NCBI RefSeq assembly: GCF_000004075.3
Contig: NC_026656.2
Location: forward strand, 434,001 to 498,000
Origin: Cucumis sativus
Taxonomy: Eukaryota > Streptophyta > Magnoliopsida > Cucurbitales > Cucurbitaceae
Reading direction: 5' to 3'
Length of the DNA: 64,000 nucleotides
This document shows positions 48,449 to 61,600 of the stretch, piece by piece. The first letter of the stretch is position 1. Each line of letters begins with the position of its first letter. Position numbers and translations under genes: made by a program. A model generated the notes under the pieces. It saw only the letters and a program-made list of their open reading frames with translations. It was not told where the DNA came from and ran no database searches.

Positions 48449-51256
48449 CTCATATAATTCGAACGATATGTCGTATTATGTATCCTTTTTACCCGTTTTG
48501 ATGGCTAATTCTTGCTGATTCTTTCCAAATCTATAACCATAATCACACGTTAAAAAGAGGTTAACCATTTCAATTTCATTCCTTTTTTTACTTAAGTTGG
48601 ATAATTAACCCATCTTTGTTAGTTTTTTGCTTCATACTTTGCATTAACAATATTAAACAACTCATAAGCACTTTAACTATTTATTGCATTAATAGTGTCC
48701 TAACATCATAAATGGCTAATTAGTTTATACCATTTGAAATTCTAGTTACTTAACATGTACACACAACAACTACTAGAACCGAATATAGAAAGAGTGTAAA
48801 CTACCATTCTTTTAATTGATAAAAAAAAAAGAAAATTAAGCATTTTTTAAGTTAAATTTTGTCAAGTAATCCATTATGAATTAATACGCCAAATATGACT
48901 TCATTTTTCACTTTGCGTTTGATGTTAAGATTGATTTGACATAGAAACGATATAAACGGGAGAAAATATATTAATATATAATAAGTCTAATGAAATAGGT
49001 TGTTTTAGATTAAATTAGTCTATGCAGTAGTAATGAAGATAAACTTTTATGGTACTAAAAATAGGGGATGAGAATAATTCCTTCAATTTCAAAACATCTC
49101 ACTAATATATGGTTCAAAAGCACCATTATACTTAGAAACCTATTCCCATAAAAAAAGTAAAAATAAATAAAACTTTAATAAAGAGCATATATATCTTCAA
49201 AAACCACAATCTACTTTTAATAAATAACATTCCTATATGTATATATTTCTCTTGGAAATTGTTGCAAAATAGAATCTCCTTCCAAAATTCTTCCCACTAC
49301 ATTCCAAACTTTATTAAAAAAATAAAATAAAATAAAAATTAGACTAAATTGAATTAAATTAAATTATTTATATTTTCTTTTACTATTCACCTATTTACAA
49401 TTTTTCTCAACCATATCAATATGTAGCTATGTTATCTATTTTTAGGGATTTTCAAAGGGAGAAACTTTTTGTTTCCCTTTATGCCCCTGTGAATTTGACA
49501 TAAATTCTAAAGTAGTTGATGGACATCAAAAGAATATCTTTGAAAATTCATTCTAATGTGACTTCATTCATCTCTCTCAGTCTCTTTATCATAACCAATA
49601 AATCAGTTTGTATCAATCAATGGAAAGGGTTACTATAAGAGTAAAATAATTTACTCGTGTATAATAAAATTATTTGACGCATCATTCATCAATTGTTTTG
49701 TATTTAAATAATTATTCAATTTGTTTAAATTTTTTTATTGTATACATACTTATGCTCGAAACTCACTTAGATTTGTCATTGTTGCAAACCATAAGTGAAT
49801 GTATAATTGACACAATAAATAATGTTAGGACTCACTTGCAAATCTTTTTTGGAGTCAAGGTTCAACTAAGCACATGTTGTTATGCGGTAGTTTGGCCATG
49901 GAGGTTCGTTTCTAGTGTTTAGGGATGCATAGTATTAGATTGAGTGCAAGATGATTGTTTTCAAATAGTGCATATTTACGAACTTATTTGATTGACTCAA
50001 ACTCCGAGACTTTTTTTTTGTTAGAGGAATATGTGTGTTTCCCTATGGTTTTTTAAGTTTAATTTCCTTTTGGTATAGGTCTACTTGTAACTTTTCTTGA
50101 GCAATCGTCGTCAACCTATTTTATCTCCTTATATTTAAGTAAACTTAAATTGTTATTTTATTTTTAAAAAAATTGGCATGGATAGAAAAACAAACTATTT
50201 ACAAAACATTGTAAAAAGCTTAAAATTGCTGCATATCTTCATTTAATGGATTTTGCCACCATACTTTTATTTCCATTCATTTCCACCATTATTTAATCTA
50301 TAACACAATAATAATTAAGAAAATTTATTTAAATAACAAAACTTTCAAAATATTTATAAATGTAGTAAAATATCATATTCTATAGTGAACACCCATAATT
50401 ATCGTTGTTTAATATAGATACACAGTCAAATTTTGTTAGAATTTAATTTAATTTTATATAATTGAAAATAACTTCAAAAATGAATATATATAAAAGTTGT
50501 GTATATGGAAAAGAAATAACATGTGAAAAAGAATTCAAAATTGCCATTGTTGGTCATAACATTATCCGAATGCTTTCATGGATTGCTCTCTACACATTAA
50601 TGATAGAAATAATTGTTTATATTAATTAGTAGAGTCCTTCGTATTCAGGACTTGTATGTAAAGAGTAAGCATTTTTATTCTTTTTTTCTAAATTATTAAA
50701 TAAGGACACCAGACACAAAATACCAAATCATTTTATATTAATTCCTCTGTTCAAATGATGGATTATAGTTGGTTGAATTATAAATTTAATTTAGTTTACT
50801 GGACTAATTTAAACATAGTGTAGTTAAATAAGTAATTTAAAATAATAAAATGGTTGTATTTTATATTTTTATATACAAATTTAATAGCAAATTTAAGGAG
50901 ATGGTATATTTAAATATAATTATGCATTTCAAATTTTGAATGCATTGACAGTCTAAACACAAAATTTAAAAGAAGAATTTAGAAAGTAAAATCCACTTGA
51001 TCTACGAAGGATGTATAAACTCATATTCACTAAAATATAATAAATATGAAAAACATAAGACATAATCTAATTTTATCACTTATATAAATTTTTTATAACA
51101 CCAAATTTTGGAGGCAATATTATTATTTTTGACATTGGAGAATTCCTTTTGGTACAAAAATAAAGCGGTGAATGTGAGAGAGGGAGAGAGGGGTAAAGAT
51201 GGCATGAAGTGATTTTAAATAAATAAAAGCAATGGAATTTGGTACCGCTCTGTACA

Positions 51257-51283
51257 CGTGGCACTTTTATGTGGAGTGCCACG
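51257..51283. promoter_or_regulatory. Inverted repeat with G-box core
   Basis: Arms CGTGGCACT (51257-51265) and AGTGCCACG (51275-51283) are perfect 9-bp inverted repeats around a 9-bp loop. The left arm overlaps CACGTGGC. No gene is adjacent, so a role is uncertain. Confidence 0.4.
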
Positions 51284-51519
51284 CGTCTCTCTCCTCAAAG
51301 GGTAAATTGGAATTTTCTCACTTCTTCTATTTTTGCAGCTTTTTTTATGTATATATATATTATTCTTATAGATTAAAAAATATTTGTTTCTTTTTGTTTT
51401 ATATCCAAACAAAATTTACGCTATTTACTAATTTAATTTATTTATTTATTATTTATACCAAAAATAGTTTATATTTAAAACATAAATGATTGTAAATAGT
51501 TCTAAAATATTACATTTAT

Positions 51520-51712
51520 TTCAATTCACTCACTATAATAGGGAAATTTAAACAAATAAATTTGGATAAAATTTTGTAATTTTTAATTTTATCAATAATA
51601 GACACTTATATGCTTGAGGGTGATATGTTGATATAATTCTAAATAAATTTTACTATAACTTGTAAATACTTTTATTTATTTTATTGTATTTGAAAATGTC
51701 TTATATCCTGAT
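51520..51712 (+). repeat. Dispersed AT-rich repeat, copy near 51.6 kb
   Basis: Shares ATTTTATCAATAATAGA, GATATAATTCTAAA and TTTTACTATA..TTGTAAATA..TTTATTTATTTT with the segment at 58.44-58.62 kb. A short non-autonomous element is likely, but no terminal repeats were identified. Confidence 0.5.
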
Positions 51713-53957
51713 ATCAATCAACTACCAAACAAAAACATAATAAAACAATTATAAATTTACTATCCTTCTTTTTTTTTCTCTTTCTTCTTTTAGACATTTA
51801 TAATAATAAATTGAAAAGGAAAAAGAAAACAAGAATGAAAATGGATGAAGGTTCTAATCAATGTCACAAGGTCACTTCTTGAGTGTTAGAGTTAAAATTG
51901 ATGGATTGTGTATGATTGCCCAACTTTGGAGGCAACCCTACACACACCAATAGTATATATTGTAATATAGTATGGTTGCTAGAAATAAATTCATGTATTT
52001 ATGGAGAAGTTTTTTGTCACGTGGTATGTCCCAAATTCTTTTAACAAGATCCACCCTTTTTCTAATTTATTATTTGAAAAAAATTGAATTTCTCACACGT
52101 AAATCAATAGTTGATTTGATCATCCTATTGTTCAAATTCGTCATTATTAAACTTTCATATAACTTATATTCATTCCAAATTTTGATGTAATACTTAAATG
52201 AAGCGTTATTGAAAATTTGAAATGTCATACATAAACTTCACACACTATGACACCATACTACACTAATTTTTTTAAAAATATATTTGATCAAATTCCTCAA
52301 TTAAAGCCCTACTGTGTGTTACCTTATATATTCTTGTAACTACGTGAATTGTAAACTAGCAAGATCTTAGGATATCATTGTTATACACACATATGTAGAC
52401 ACACCCATGCATCTTTTATAGTAAAATTAATTAAATACACACAAAAAAGTTCACGTTCACGTGATGGACAACACTTTTTTTTTTATTTAATAAATTGACT
52501 TAATATTTAACATTATGCATACTTTTTATATATATATTGTTTTAGTTTTGATGAGTTGAGTAGACTTGGTGAATGTGAGTAGTCAAAACCTCACCTCTTA
52601 AGAAGCTGACAACAGGGAATCTTGGTATTGACAATAATTCCAAACCCACTCTCGTATTTATCCTCTCAATCAAATATTCAATAAAAACAATTGTAATACG
52701 ATTCATGCTAAAATGATTACACTTTATTTTGTGACCTAAGACCATAGACCTTGGGAACATCTCATATATCTCAGAATTCCATGTCACTCTAAGAAAAGTC
52801 CTTAGTTAATAAGTTGGGATATCTGTTAGGAATGAAGGAGAGGGTGGAAACAAGAGTTGGTTACTATTAGAATGGAGAAAAATAAAATAGGATTGAAAAG
52901 AAAGGAAAAGGATGAATGGGAAGAGAAATGATGAAAAGGTAGAATAGGGAGCAGAAAGAGGAGAGTACAAAAACGGCGGGGGAGTGAAGGGGAGAGAGAA
53001 TGAGAGGGAGACGTGGGGGAATATGAGGGGCGTTGAATTAAAGAAGTGAGGAAGGGAAGAAGGCGACAAAAGAAAGGCCATTACTGTGCACACCGTACAA
53101 CTAATATTACATACCATTCTGTACGGTCTTCTCTTTTCTCTTTTTTCTTTTTTCTATAGTTACAATTCTTTTATACGATTTGTGGTTTAAAGGTCACCAT
53201 TCCTTTAGTTCTTATCCATTCCAATCTGGCCGTACACGTATCATTTTTGTCCTCTTCCTCCCCCTACACGACGCTACTATCTTATACCATACACCTAACC
53301 TCTCCATCCGCCACGTGTTCTCATCTCCCTATTCCTACTTCTATCTCTTACTACACACTTTTCAATCCATTCACTTCTTTTTTTTATTTATTTATTTACT
53401 TTTCAAAATGTTTTATTTATTCTCTAAATTTTATGTTCAAATTTTACAATAAAAAATAAAATCAATAGTTTCTAAAGTAGAAAACTTGAATTCGTAAACA
53501 AAAGATTCATAATACGTTGGTGTGATGGGATATTAATCACACTCCAATTGTATACAGAAATGTATTATTTAGCTAAACATATACAATAAGCTTGAGATGG
53601 AATAATTTATAATGTATATATGTGATTAATTTTAATGTCGGGTTGTTTTCGATGTTTAAGGTTGCAAGGCACCAAACTAAGTAAAACTCTATTATTTACT
53701 AATTGACGTATAAATTTACTGATTTGACTAATCGACCTTAACTTCAAAACTCTAATTTTTTGTTTTGACGCAAACTCTACTATAGGTCTTCCTCCTCAAT
53801 CAACGTATCTATTAAATAAGTTGTCAATAAATCTAATGTTTAAATTTTGGATGTTTTAGATTTACGAAACGCTATTGTTTTTTCATTGAGATTTATATTG
53901 TTTTATTACATATGCAACATTGTTTAAGAAATTAAATGGCTTGGTGTATCTTCACCT

Positions 53958-53991
53958 TATATATATGTGTGCGCGCGCGTATATATGTACA
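53958..53991. repeat. Alternating purine-pyrimidine tract with CG core
   Basis: Thirty-four bases alternate strictly between pyrimidine and purine: TATATATAT, then GTGTGCGCGCGCG, then TATATATGTAC. The (GC)n core makes it a candidate Z-DNA-forming site. Confidence 0.85.
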
Positions 53992-55029
53992 ACATGTGTT
54001 TTCCTAACTCTTTAATCAATAATTCTCATTTCCTTTGTAGCAAAGCATCATGTTGGGCAGTAATTAAAAAAGAAATGATCCTTTTTAATCAACTTGGAGT
54101 TTTAAAAAATACATCATTTTTATTTATTTATTGTTTGTCACATCACATTTTTTTAATCGGCACCACGTACGATACGACACAATCAAATAAAACAAGATAA
54201 TTAATTAATTAAAAAAAGTAAAGGAAAAAGAGAATGATAAAAAAATTTAAATGACATACAAATGATTGAATTATTGAATTATACTTCTAACCATAAAATT
54301 TGTATTAATCTAGTCTGTAAAATTTTAAAAATGTGTAATGTTTTGTTTATACAAATTTTAAATATAACATTATTAGAAATGTATGGATTAAATTATAATG
54401 AAACCAACTATTAGTTAAATTAAATTTAGTGGGTTTAGTAGAAATTGAGTTGTAATATTGCATGATTTAAGGAAATGAAAAGAAAAAAGGTGAAAAAAAT
54501 GAGTGTGATTATGAAGGGGAAGAAGGTAAGGGGACGGAGAACATGGCAATGTTATTAAATTAAAAAGGTCAAAAGAAAATATTGGGAGAATCAATGATAG
54601 AACTAATTGTATCCACAACTATATACTAAATAAATAAACGTGAATTTAACTTTACAATAATTGAACTTCAATAATGCTTTCATTTAATATGTCTATATAA
54701 TTATTGTGTTTACAAAAAAAAACGATCTACACAATTCAAAATAATAAAATTTTGCTTTATTACTTTCTAGCTTTATTACATTTTTTTAAAGTAAAAGCGT
54801 AACGAGTGTCGTAGAAGACTATACGATCAAAATCTGTAAAAAATAAATGGTTTGATTTTATAATTTATTTGACAGATTTTGAATATCTAGTCTTTGGATA
54901 AATTTATAACGTTGTAACAAATTTTGCTATATTTACAAAAAAAAAAAAAAAAGAATGTTGTTATATAATGTTGATATTTTGAATTTAATTATCATGTTTG
55001 CAACTATCTCTAAAGTTTTTATAGAGATA

Positions 55030-55262
55030 ATCATTGTTGTACAAGAGTCGAGATTGAAAACCGACCTAGTCAGTTTATACTAAAAAAAACCTACGTATGA
55101 TATTGAGCGGATCGATTTCAATCAATTTGGTCAGTTGCGGGTAATAAAGCAATCGATTTTTCAATACCTATCAATTAAAATGAACATTGACCATACTTTT
55201 ACTAAAAACGACTATTGAATGTGGATACGGTCGTTCGAATCGATTTGTGTGCACCCCTAATT
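55030..55262. repeat. Degenerate dispersed repeat relic
   Basis: Contains AAACCGACC, GCGGATCGATTTCAATC and an end like TGTGTGCACCCCTAA. Similar phrases are common in old plant repeats, but I cannot name the family or set exact ends. Confidence 0.35.
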
Positions 55263-57196
55263 TTAACAAAGGGGCCCACTTCTTTTCTTAGCCTTGTATG
55301 AATTTGAAGACCACTTGCCCGTTGGGCTTTCTTTGTGTGGGCTGTGGGCCAGACTTCAAAAACTATTGTTTATTTTCTTAAAAAAAATGGTGACATTTAT
55401 TCTTTCTTTTTCTTTTTTCTTTTACTTTTAAATACCACATCTTAAAAAATATATATTTCCAACACTTTATTAGTAATACATATACACACATACACATATA
55501 TTTTAAAAAATACATGAAGTTAGTTTTCTATTTTGTGAGTTTTATTGAATATATTATAAGGTTTCAACCTTTTTGTTTTTAATAAAACAATATGTAATTT
55601 CACGTTTTCAGAATATTTTAGTCATATAAGTGTGTGTATTGAGCCATTGTTATATGATATACAATTTTAATTTTTTATTATTATATTACTATTATTCTCA
55701 ATTACTTTTTTAAGAAAGGAGTTCTTTTTATATTAAAAAATATTTTTTTTTCATTTTTCTATATTTACAAATATACTTTTTAACTATAATTTCCTTTCCT
55801 TTCATTAATTTCACAATTATAATAATATACTAGTTATAGTTTTTGTTTTCAAACTATGTATTTATTAATATTATTATTTAAGAAAAATACAATTCTGCTC
55901 CTTTAAATGATTTTTAAATTAATTCGACTATTCGTTGACTAGTGAAAAAAGAACGGATGTATTCATATTTACCGATGATTTATTATTATTTTGTACCAAA
56001 GTGTATGCAATTTTCTTTCTTCATCTTAAAACTTTTAATTTTCATAGCTTAATACATATACTACCTATCTAAATATAAACATTTGTTATTCTCGACGTTT
56101 AAATCTAATATTCTCTATCTAAAGGTTGAAATACACGAATAATTGATATTAAAAAAAAAAACGAATCTACATTAATTTTGTCACAACTTAAATACAAAAA
56201 ATAGAAGATAAAAAGATATAGAAAAAAAAAAAAGTGGACAACAAACTTTTGGAAAAGTTGTCAATTGCATGATTATGTATGGGAGAGGAAATCAAAAAGC
56301 TAGTATGGTGGATTCATTTTTGCCCTATTTTTTATTGTTAGATATGCAGAAGCATTTTGACCGTTCTCCTGACCTGTTATGACACGATAAAGTATTTGCA
56401 TGAACACTTTTACGATTAACAATTAAGAATATAACAACATTTTAAATTGACACTACATATATATAGCAAAATCTATTATAGTAAATTTCTCTCTATATAT
56501 ATATAAGAGATTCTTGCAAAAATAGCAAAAAAATTGACGATAATAGAGTCAATGTTACAACGTTTTCTTAAAGTGATCACTTTTTGATAGTGCTATGGTT
56601 ACTGTCTAATATGCAAAAAAAAAAAAAAAAATGGTGTTATGAACTGCTTTTTCTAAATGTTTTCATCATTTGATGCAATTTTCCTATATATAATCGATCA
56701 TTGAGAGACTTATGGAGTTGAATCTAAATTTTGCTATAATATGTAAAGTTCTTTACACTGTGTGTATATCTACAAATGCTTTAAATTTAATTATTATATA
56801 TTTGGAAACGTGTATCGTATGATAGTTTACGTTTTCAATGTCTAGAACCCCACGATAAAACATATACATTTGAAAACTTTTTGACATGAGTCTACAAAGT
56901 GAAGTTATTTTGTAATCATTGTCTTTTATAATTTGTAAGTATGACTAAAACAGTACCATTAACTCTATATTATATTGTTATGAAAATGCCTCAATTTATT
57001 AAGTTAATTAGATTGAAATTTTGTGGTTTCACATCCAATGAATTATAGAAACCAATAAGTACTTTTAGGATTAATTAGCACATCTACTACTAATTAGGGT
57101 TTAATCGAGCACGTGTGCATGTTAAAAAGAAAGGGCAAAACTGTCATTGATGAGAGATCTCAATGAAGTTCTAACAGAAGAGGGAACAAAAATGGA

Positions 57197-57204
57197 TATA
57201 AAAA
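57197..57204 (+). promoter_or_regulatory. TATA box upstream of the small frame at 57.3 kb
   Basis: TATAAAAA followed by AGGGCATAAGC, about 95 bp before the ATG at 57297. Its presence supports real transcription here. Confidence 0.45.
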
Positions 57205-57296
57205 GGGCATAAGCATAACCCTCTTACCCACCCCAACTAGAAACTTTCTTGTTCATTATTATTATTGTGTTATTCTTGATTGAGGGATCTTCTTCA

Positions 57297-57530
57297 ATGA
57301 TGAACAAGTTGTTTCTTGAGCCCTTCCGGAAGTTGGCGAGCCGCCGTGGTGGTGGCTGCTCCATAAAGCCTGTCCATGACTGGCAATTCACTCATCCTAA
57401 TATTTCTGCATTTTTGCCTTCAAATGGCTTCTTTTCTTCTTCCTCAGGTTTAATTACCCTATCTCTTCTTCATTTTGGTATCATTAAGTTTGCCCTTTTC
57501 CTACTTAGTTTGTTCGGAAGTTGGAGATGA
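57297..57530 (+). CDS. Putative small protein gene, unassigned
   Basis: A frame starting MMNKLFLEPFRKLASRRGGG, with two adjacent ATGs, continues for 77 residues if unspliced. It ends in a hydrophobic stretch (LITLSLLHFGIIKFALFLL). The first 50 residues are less AT-rich than the surroundings and look coding, and a TATA box lies at the right distance. A donor (TCAG|GTTTAA at 57448) follows SSSS. With the acceptor CTTAG ending 57508, the product would be about 96 residues ending at 57648, but that intron is only 61 bp. Splicing to a distant exon is also possible. I do not recognise the family, and a non-coding RNA cannot be excluded. It lies 5 kb upstream of MIOX on the same strand. Confidence 0.4.
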   Translation: MMNKLFLEPFRKLASRRGGGCSIKPVHDWQFTHPNISAFLPSNGFFSSSSGLITLSLLHFGIIKFALFLLSLFGSWR

Positions 57531-57923
57531 GTTACACATGTGTCCATGCACACGTCTCATTATACTCTACTTTAACAGCAACATGTTGAACACGAAATGT
57601 CCATTCTCCATAAAACACAAAAGTCAGAAAAGTCACACATGCTACTGAATTAGAAAGGAACAGTGATAACTAACAAAAGTAAGTCATTATAACATTTGAG
57701 AAAGCTAGCTATCATACTCATGGGGAATCGAATTAGAATTAAAGTTTGGGTTTGAGTAATGTTTTAAAGGGAAACAATAACATGTTTTTCTGTCAGCTTT
57801 CAATCATTTCTTCTAAAACAAAAGTTGGATACATTTAAGAGGAGTCCTAGCTAACTCATCCTTTTAGTGGTTGATCCATTCAAACAGAATCAAATTGAAC
57901 TAGTTATACACCCTACCACCTTT

Positions 57924-57952
57924 TATATATATATATGTGTGTGTGTGTGTGT
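57924..57952 (+). repeat. (TA)n(TG)n dinucleotide microsatellite
   Basis: TATATATATATAT followed by a GT run, strictly alternating pyrimidine and purine over about 29 bp. Confidence 0.85.
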
Positions 57953-58434
57953 TTGTTTTAGTGGGGTTGTAGTTGTATTTGATATGGATATAAATTAAGT
58001 ATGATTGTTTCATGATTTTTGAAGCTTTCTGACGTTTGCACTAATTATGAGGATGGAAAGTTATTATAATCATTGTTATATTTTTATACTCTTCTACCCT
58101 TTTTCAGTTGAATATTCTACATATAGAGATCAAAAGTGAGTGTGTGATGAGAAAGCTAAGTAAGAAACATATAAAACTTGATTGGATAATTTTAGTGCCT
58201 TTTCTTTTATTATTATTATTTTAACTTTTTCTTTTCAAGTGTGAAAATATATTATGACAAACGCTTATGAATCTCTTCTAAAATTTATTTTGTTAAATAA
58301 AAAATTTCTCTAATGATCAGTCTATGCTTCTAATATCCATATTAAATTATGTGTTTAGTTAGTAAACTTTATAATTTATGTCTATTTTTGTATCTTAATA
58401 TCTAGAAATCTTTAAAGAAAACCATAAAAAATAA

Positions 58435-58625
58435 TAAACTTGACAAAATATTTACAACACATAGCAGAATTTCAAATTTTATCAATAATAGAAATTGATA
58501 AACACGGATATGTTTCTATAAGTAACATTGATAGACAGTCTATTAATTTATATCATTGATATAATCTAAAATTTTACTATAGTTTATAAATATTTTAATT
58601 TATTTTGCTATTTTTAAAGATTTCT
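58435..58625 (+). repeat. Dispersed AT-rich repeat, copy near 58.5 kb
   Basis: Shares ordered blocks with 51.52-51.71 kb, including TTTTATCAATAATAGA and TTTTACTATAGTTTATAAATA. The phrase 'ATTGATAGACAGTCTAT' resembles a repeat I associate with cucurbit genomes, which is a weak hint of origin. Confidence 0.5.
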
Positions 58626-61600
58626 CGATTTTTAATTTGAGAAGTCTATAAAGTTTTAATTAGTTTTGTTTAATAAATGTTTGAATTTATAATTTTGTGT
58701 CTTATTGATTGTTAACTCATTTACATGTAATTAATTTTACATATAGTAAATTCTTTACTTTGTGTTAGTAATTTTCTCTTCCGTACCTATATACCAAACA
58801 ATTATGTTTTTTTTTAAAAAAATTGATTTAGAAACCTCAAACTAAGAAAGCAATCATACAAAATATCATAGTGGTTTTTTCTTTCAAAACTATTTATAAG
58901 TCTGTTGTATTGTCAAATCAAAACAAATATCTTTCACCTTAGAAAAGCAATTGTTCCATACTTTTATCAAATTAAAGTGGATATATTTCAATATTTAACA
59001 TCACATTTAATTTGTCATGATCGAACATATCATTTAGAAATTTTAAATAATTTGAGTTGCAAGTTATTTTGCATATTGGCTATATGATATATCTTGATTA
59101 TGCTACGAATTAAAATTTATAAAATACAAAAAGAAAAAAACAAAATAAAAAAAAAAGAAAAAAAAAAGGAGAGGGAGGAAAGAGGGGCAGAAACTTTTGG
59201 AAAAGCTTTTCAATAGCATAATCATGCATGCAAGAGGAAATCAAAAGTGGTTTTATATGGTGGATTATTATTATATTCATGATCTTGTCAAAAATAAATA
59301 ATAAAATTGAACCAATTGACATGACATCTATTCAAATTTGTTTTATTTTGGATTTTTTTCAAGAAAAATAATTAATACTTTAAATATATTCATCTCTTTA
59401 ATTGCTTCTGAAATTGGAGAAGGGGAATGACAACTCTCGTCATGCCACGTCATCTATAAATAAAATAAAATTAATAAATAAATGAACCATTCATAACATT
59501 CTTTTTCATCAATAGCATAACATAGTTTGTTAATACGATTGCATAACTTTTGAAAGTATACGACTTGAAAAAATTAGGTTGGAGTTTAGTCCATATACTT
59601 TCAAAGGTTAAAGTGTTGTCTCTATGGTTGGATAGAATTTCATTACATAGTATCTATATATATATAGATGTTTATAGGAGATGTTTATAGAATTATAAAA
59701 ACTAAAGTGACGTAAAGGCCAAACTTGTAGTTTAACCTCTTTGATAGTTAAAGTGGGAAGAGGAAAAAATAAGGTGAAAGGAAAAGGAAAAGAAGAAATC
59801 AATTATATGAAATAAGGAGAAGTGGGAAAAAAGAAAAAGAAAAAGAGGAGTTTGTGATATCGAGATAACACGACCGTTGATGGAAAGAAGTAGAGCATAG
59901 AGAAGGGAGAAAAAGGAGTAGGTAGATATATATTTATGTATATAAGCATAAAGTTAAAGTGTTGACATGAATCAAAATGTTACCAAATATATCAAAAATT
60001 GTAGGGATATACAAAAGCATCAATATTAGTTAGGGTTTGTTGGATTGTGTTGATTAAGTATAGGGATATCAAATTGATATATTACATGGTATGGACCAAA
60101 AGAAAGAAAGAAAAGATGGTGATTATGGTGATCTCTTAAGTTTGGATAGTGATATGTGGGGGAAGGGGAAAAGTTTGTTGGACTCGAATAGTGAAACCAT
60201 TATTGAAATATGGACTTATTTTGTTCAAAATAATAAAAGAGAAAACCTTGACCAATCTAAGTCCATTCAAAACTCATGGGTCACCTCTTGAGTTTCAATT
60301 ATACATATATATATATATATATAGTTTTAGTTAAGGTTAGAATATGATTTTGAGTTTGAAATTTTATGTTTTATTGTTAAATCTAACATTGCTTTTGAAA
60401 TGTACAATTAATAAATATTCTAAAAGTAGACTTTGTTATATTTTGTTACAAGTATATATATAAACAAGTTTCAATTAATTAATACCATTGGTTTACTTTT
60501 ATTTATTTCATTTGAAATCAACAGCTTCACCTAATTAGTAAATTTAACTTTCTCCCAAGACTAATAGGTTATAAAATATGAGAAAAATAGAAAATAGAAA
60601 ATTCCTAGTTTTTTATTTTTCACTCATTTTAAATTGTTTAATTTGTTAGTCAACTATTAAAAAAAAGTGGTTTTCTTTAAAAATAAATAGATAATAATAA
60701 TAATAATAAATAAATAATCTAAATTTTACATTTTCCATATGAAAGACTATTCTATATTATATATATATTTCATTATATTTTAAGGTACAACGGTTAAGAT
60801 CGAGAGATTTAAACCCTCAAATGTATAAACTTCTAACCTTGATATTGATTTAATGCATATTGCTCGAACTCGAACCTTTTTCTTTTTTAATTTGGAACCC
60901 TTTAAAGAAAATTGGTAATGAAATTAATTTAAGCATATAATTGGATAAGTACATTTAACTACGTGTTAAACTTTATAGATAAGGTTCGTTCTCCGTACAT
61001 ATATGTGAAAATAATGACGTGGTATAATATAGATCGTTAAGGTTTTTCTTTTTTTAGTATACTTTTAATGGAATTCTAAATTATGGAAAAAAAAATAAGA
61101 AAGAATTTAATGCACCTTAGAATTTAATTAGCTGCCAAAGTTTCATTAAAGATAATGTTAATCCTCGTTTAGCTGACTCATTTTCCTCTCTAATGTTTGT
61201 TAATAATTTTTATTTGCATTTCAGTACTTCACCTATTGCCTTTTTTTTATAATAATAATAATTATTAATTAATATCAAAACTGCTGTATTTATTTTTATC
61301 CGATAACCTCTTAGTTAATTTAGTTACTAATTGATATGTTTTATAAAGAAAAGAAAAAGACATTTTAATTGAGTTTTCATGTTTTAACATGTAATTATGA
61401 GTCAATATAAACATAGTTTACCTTTTGAATACGATAGTAACTTTTATCAAAGGTTTGAGATTTCAATAATAACTTGCACGTGTGAATAATAGATTTGAAC
61501 TTTTGATCAAAGATGTGTCTCGATTTATTCTAGTAGTAGTAGGTTAACGATATAAATGCGAATATTTCAAATGAATTTTTTAATAGCTTTAAAAAAGAAG

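Larger units (their letters stand above)
48455..57180. other. Large gene-poor AT-rich intergenic region
   Basis: Nearly 9 kb with no supported gene. It contains repeat relics (51.5 kb, 55.0 kb, 56.2 kb), a G-box inverted repeat at 51.26 kb, an alternating purine-pyrimidine tract at 53.96 kb and an isolated group of site II motifs at 55.3 kb. The strand-biased segment at 52.8-53.1 kb is purine-rich on the plus strand and gives a spurious open frame on the minus strand. Confidence 0.5.

Noticed and set aside
52806-53117. 103-residue minus-strand open frame rich in Ser, Phe and Pro
   Set aside because: It comes from strong purine bias on the plus strand, which removes stop codons. There is no domain, no splice context and no promoter signal.
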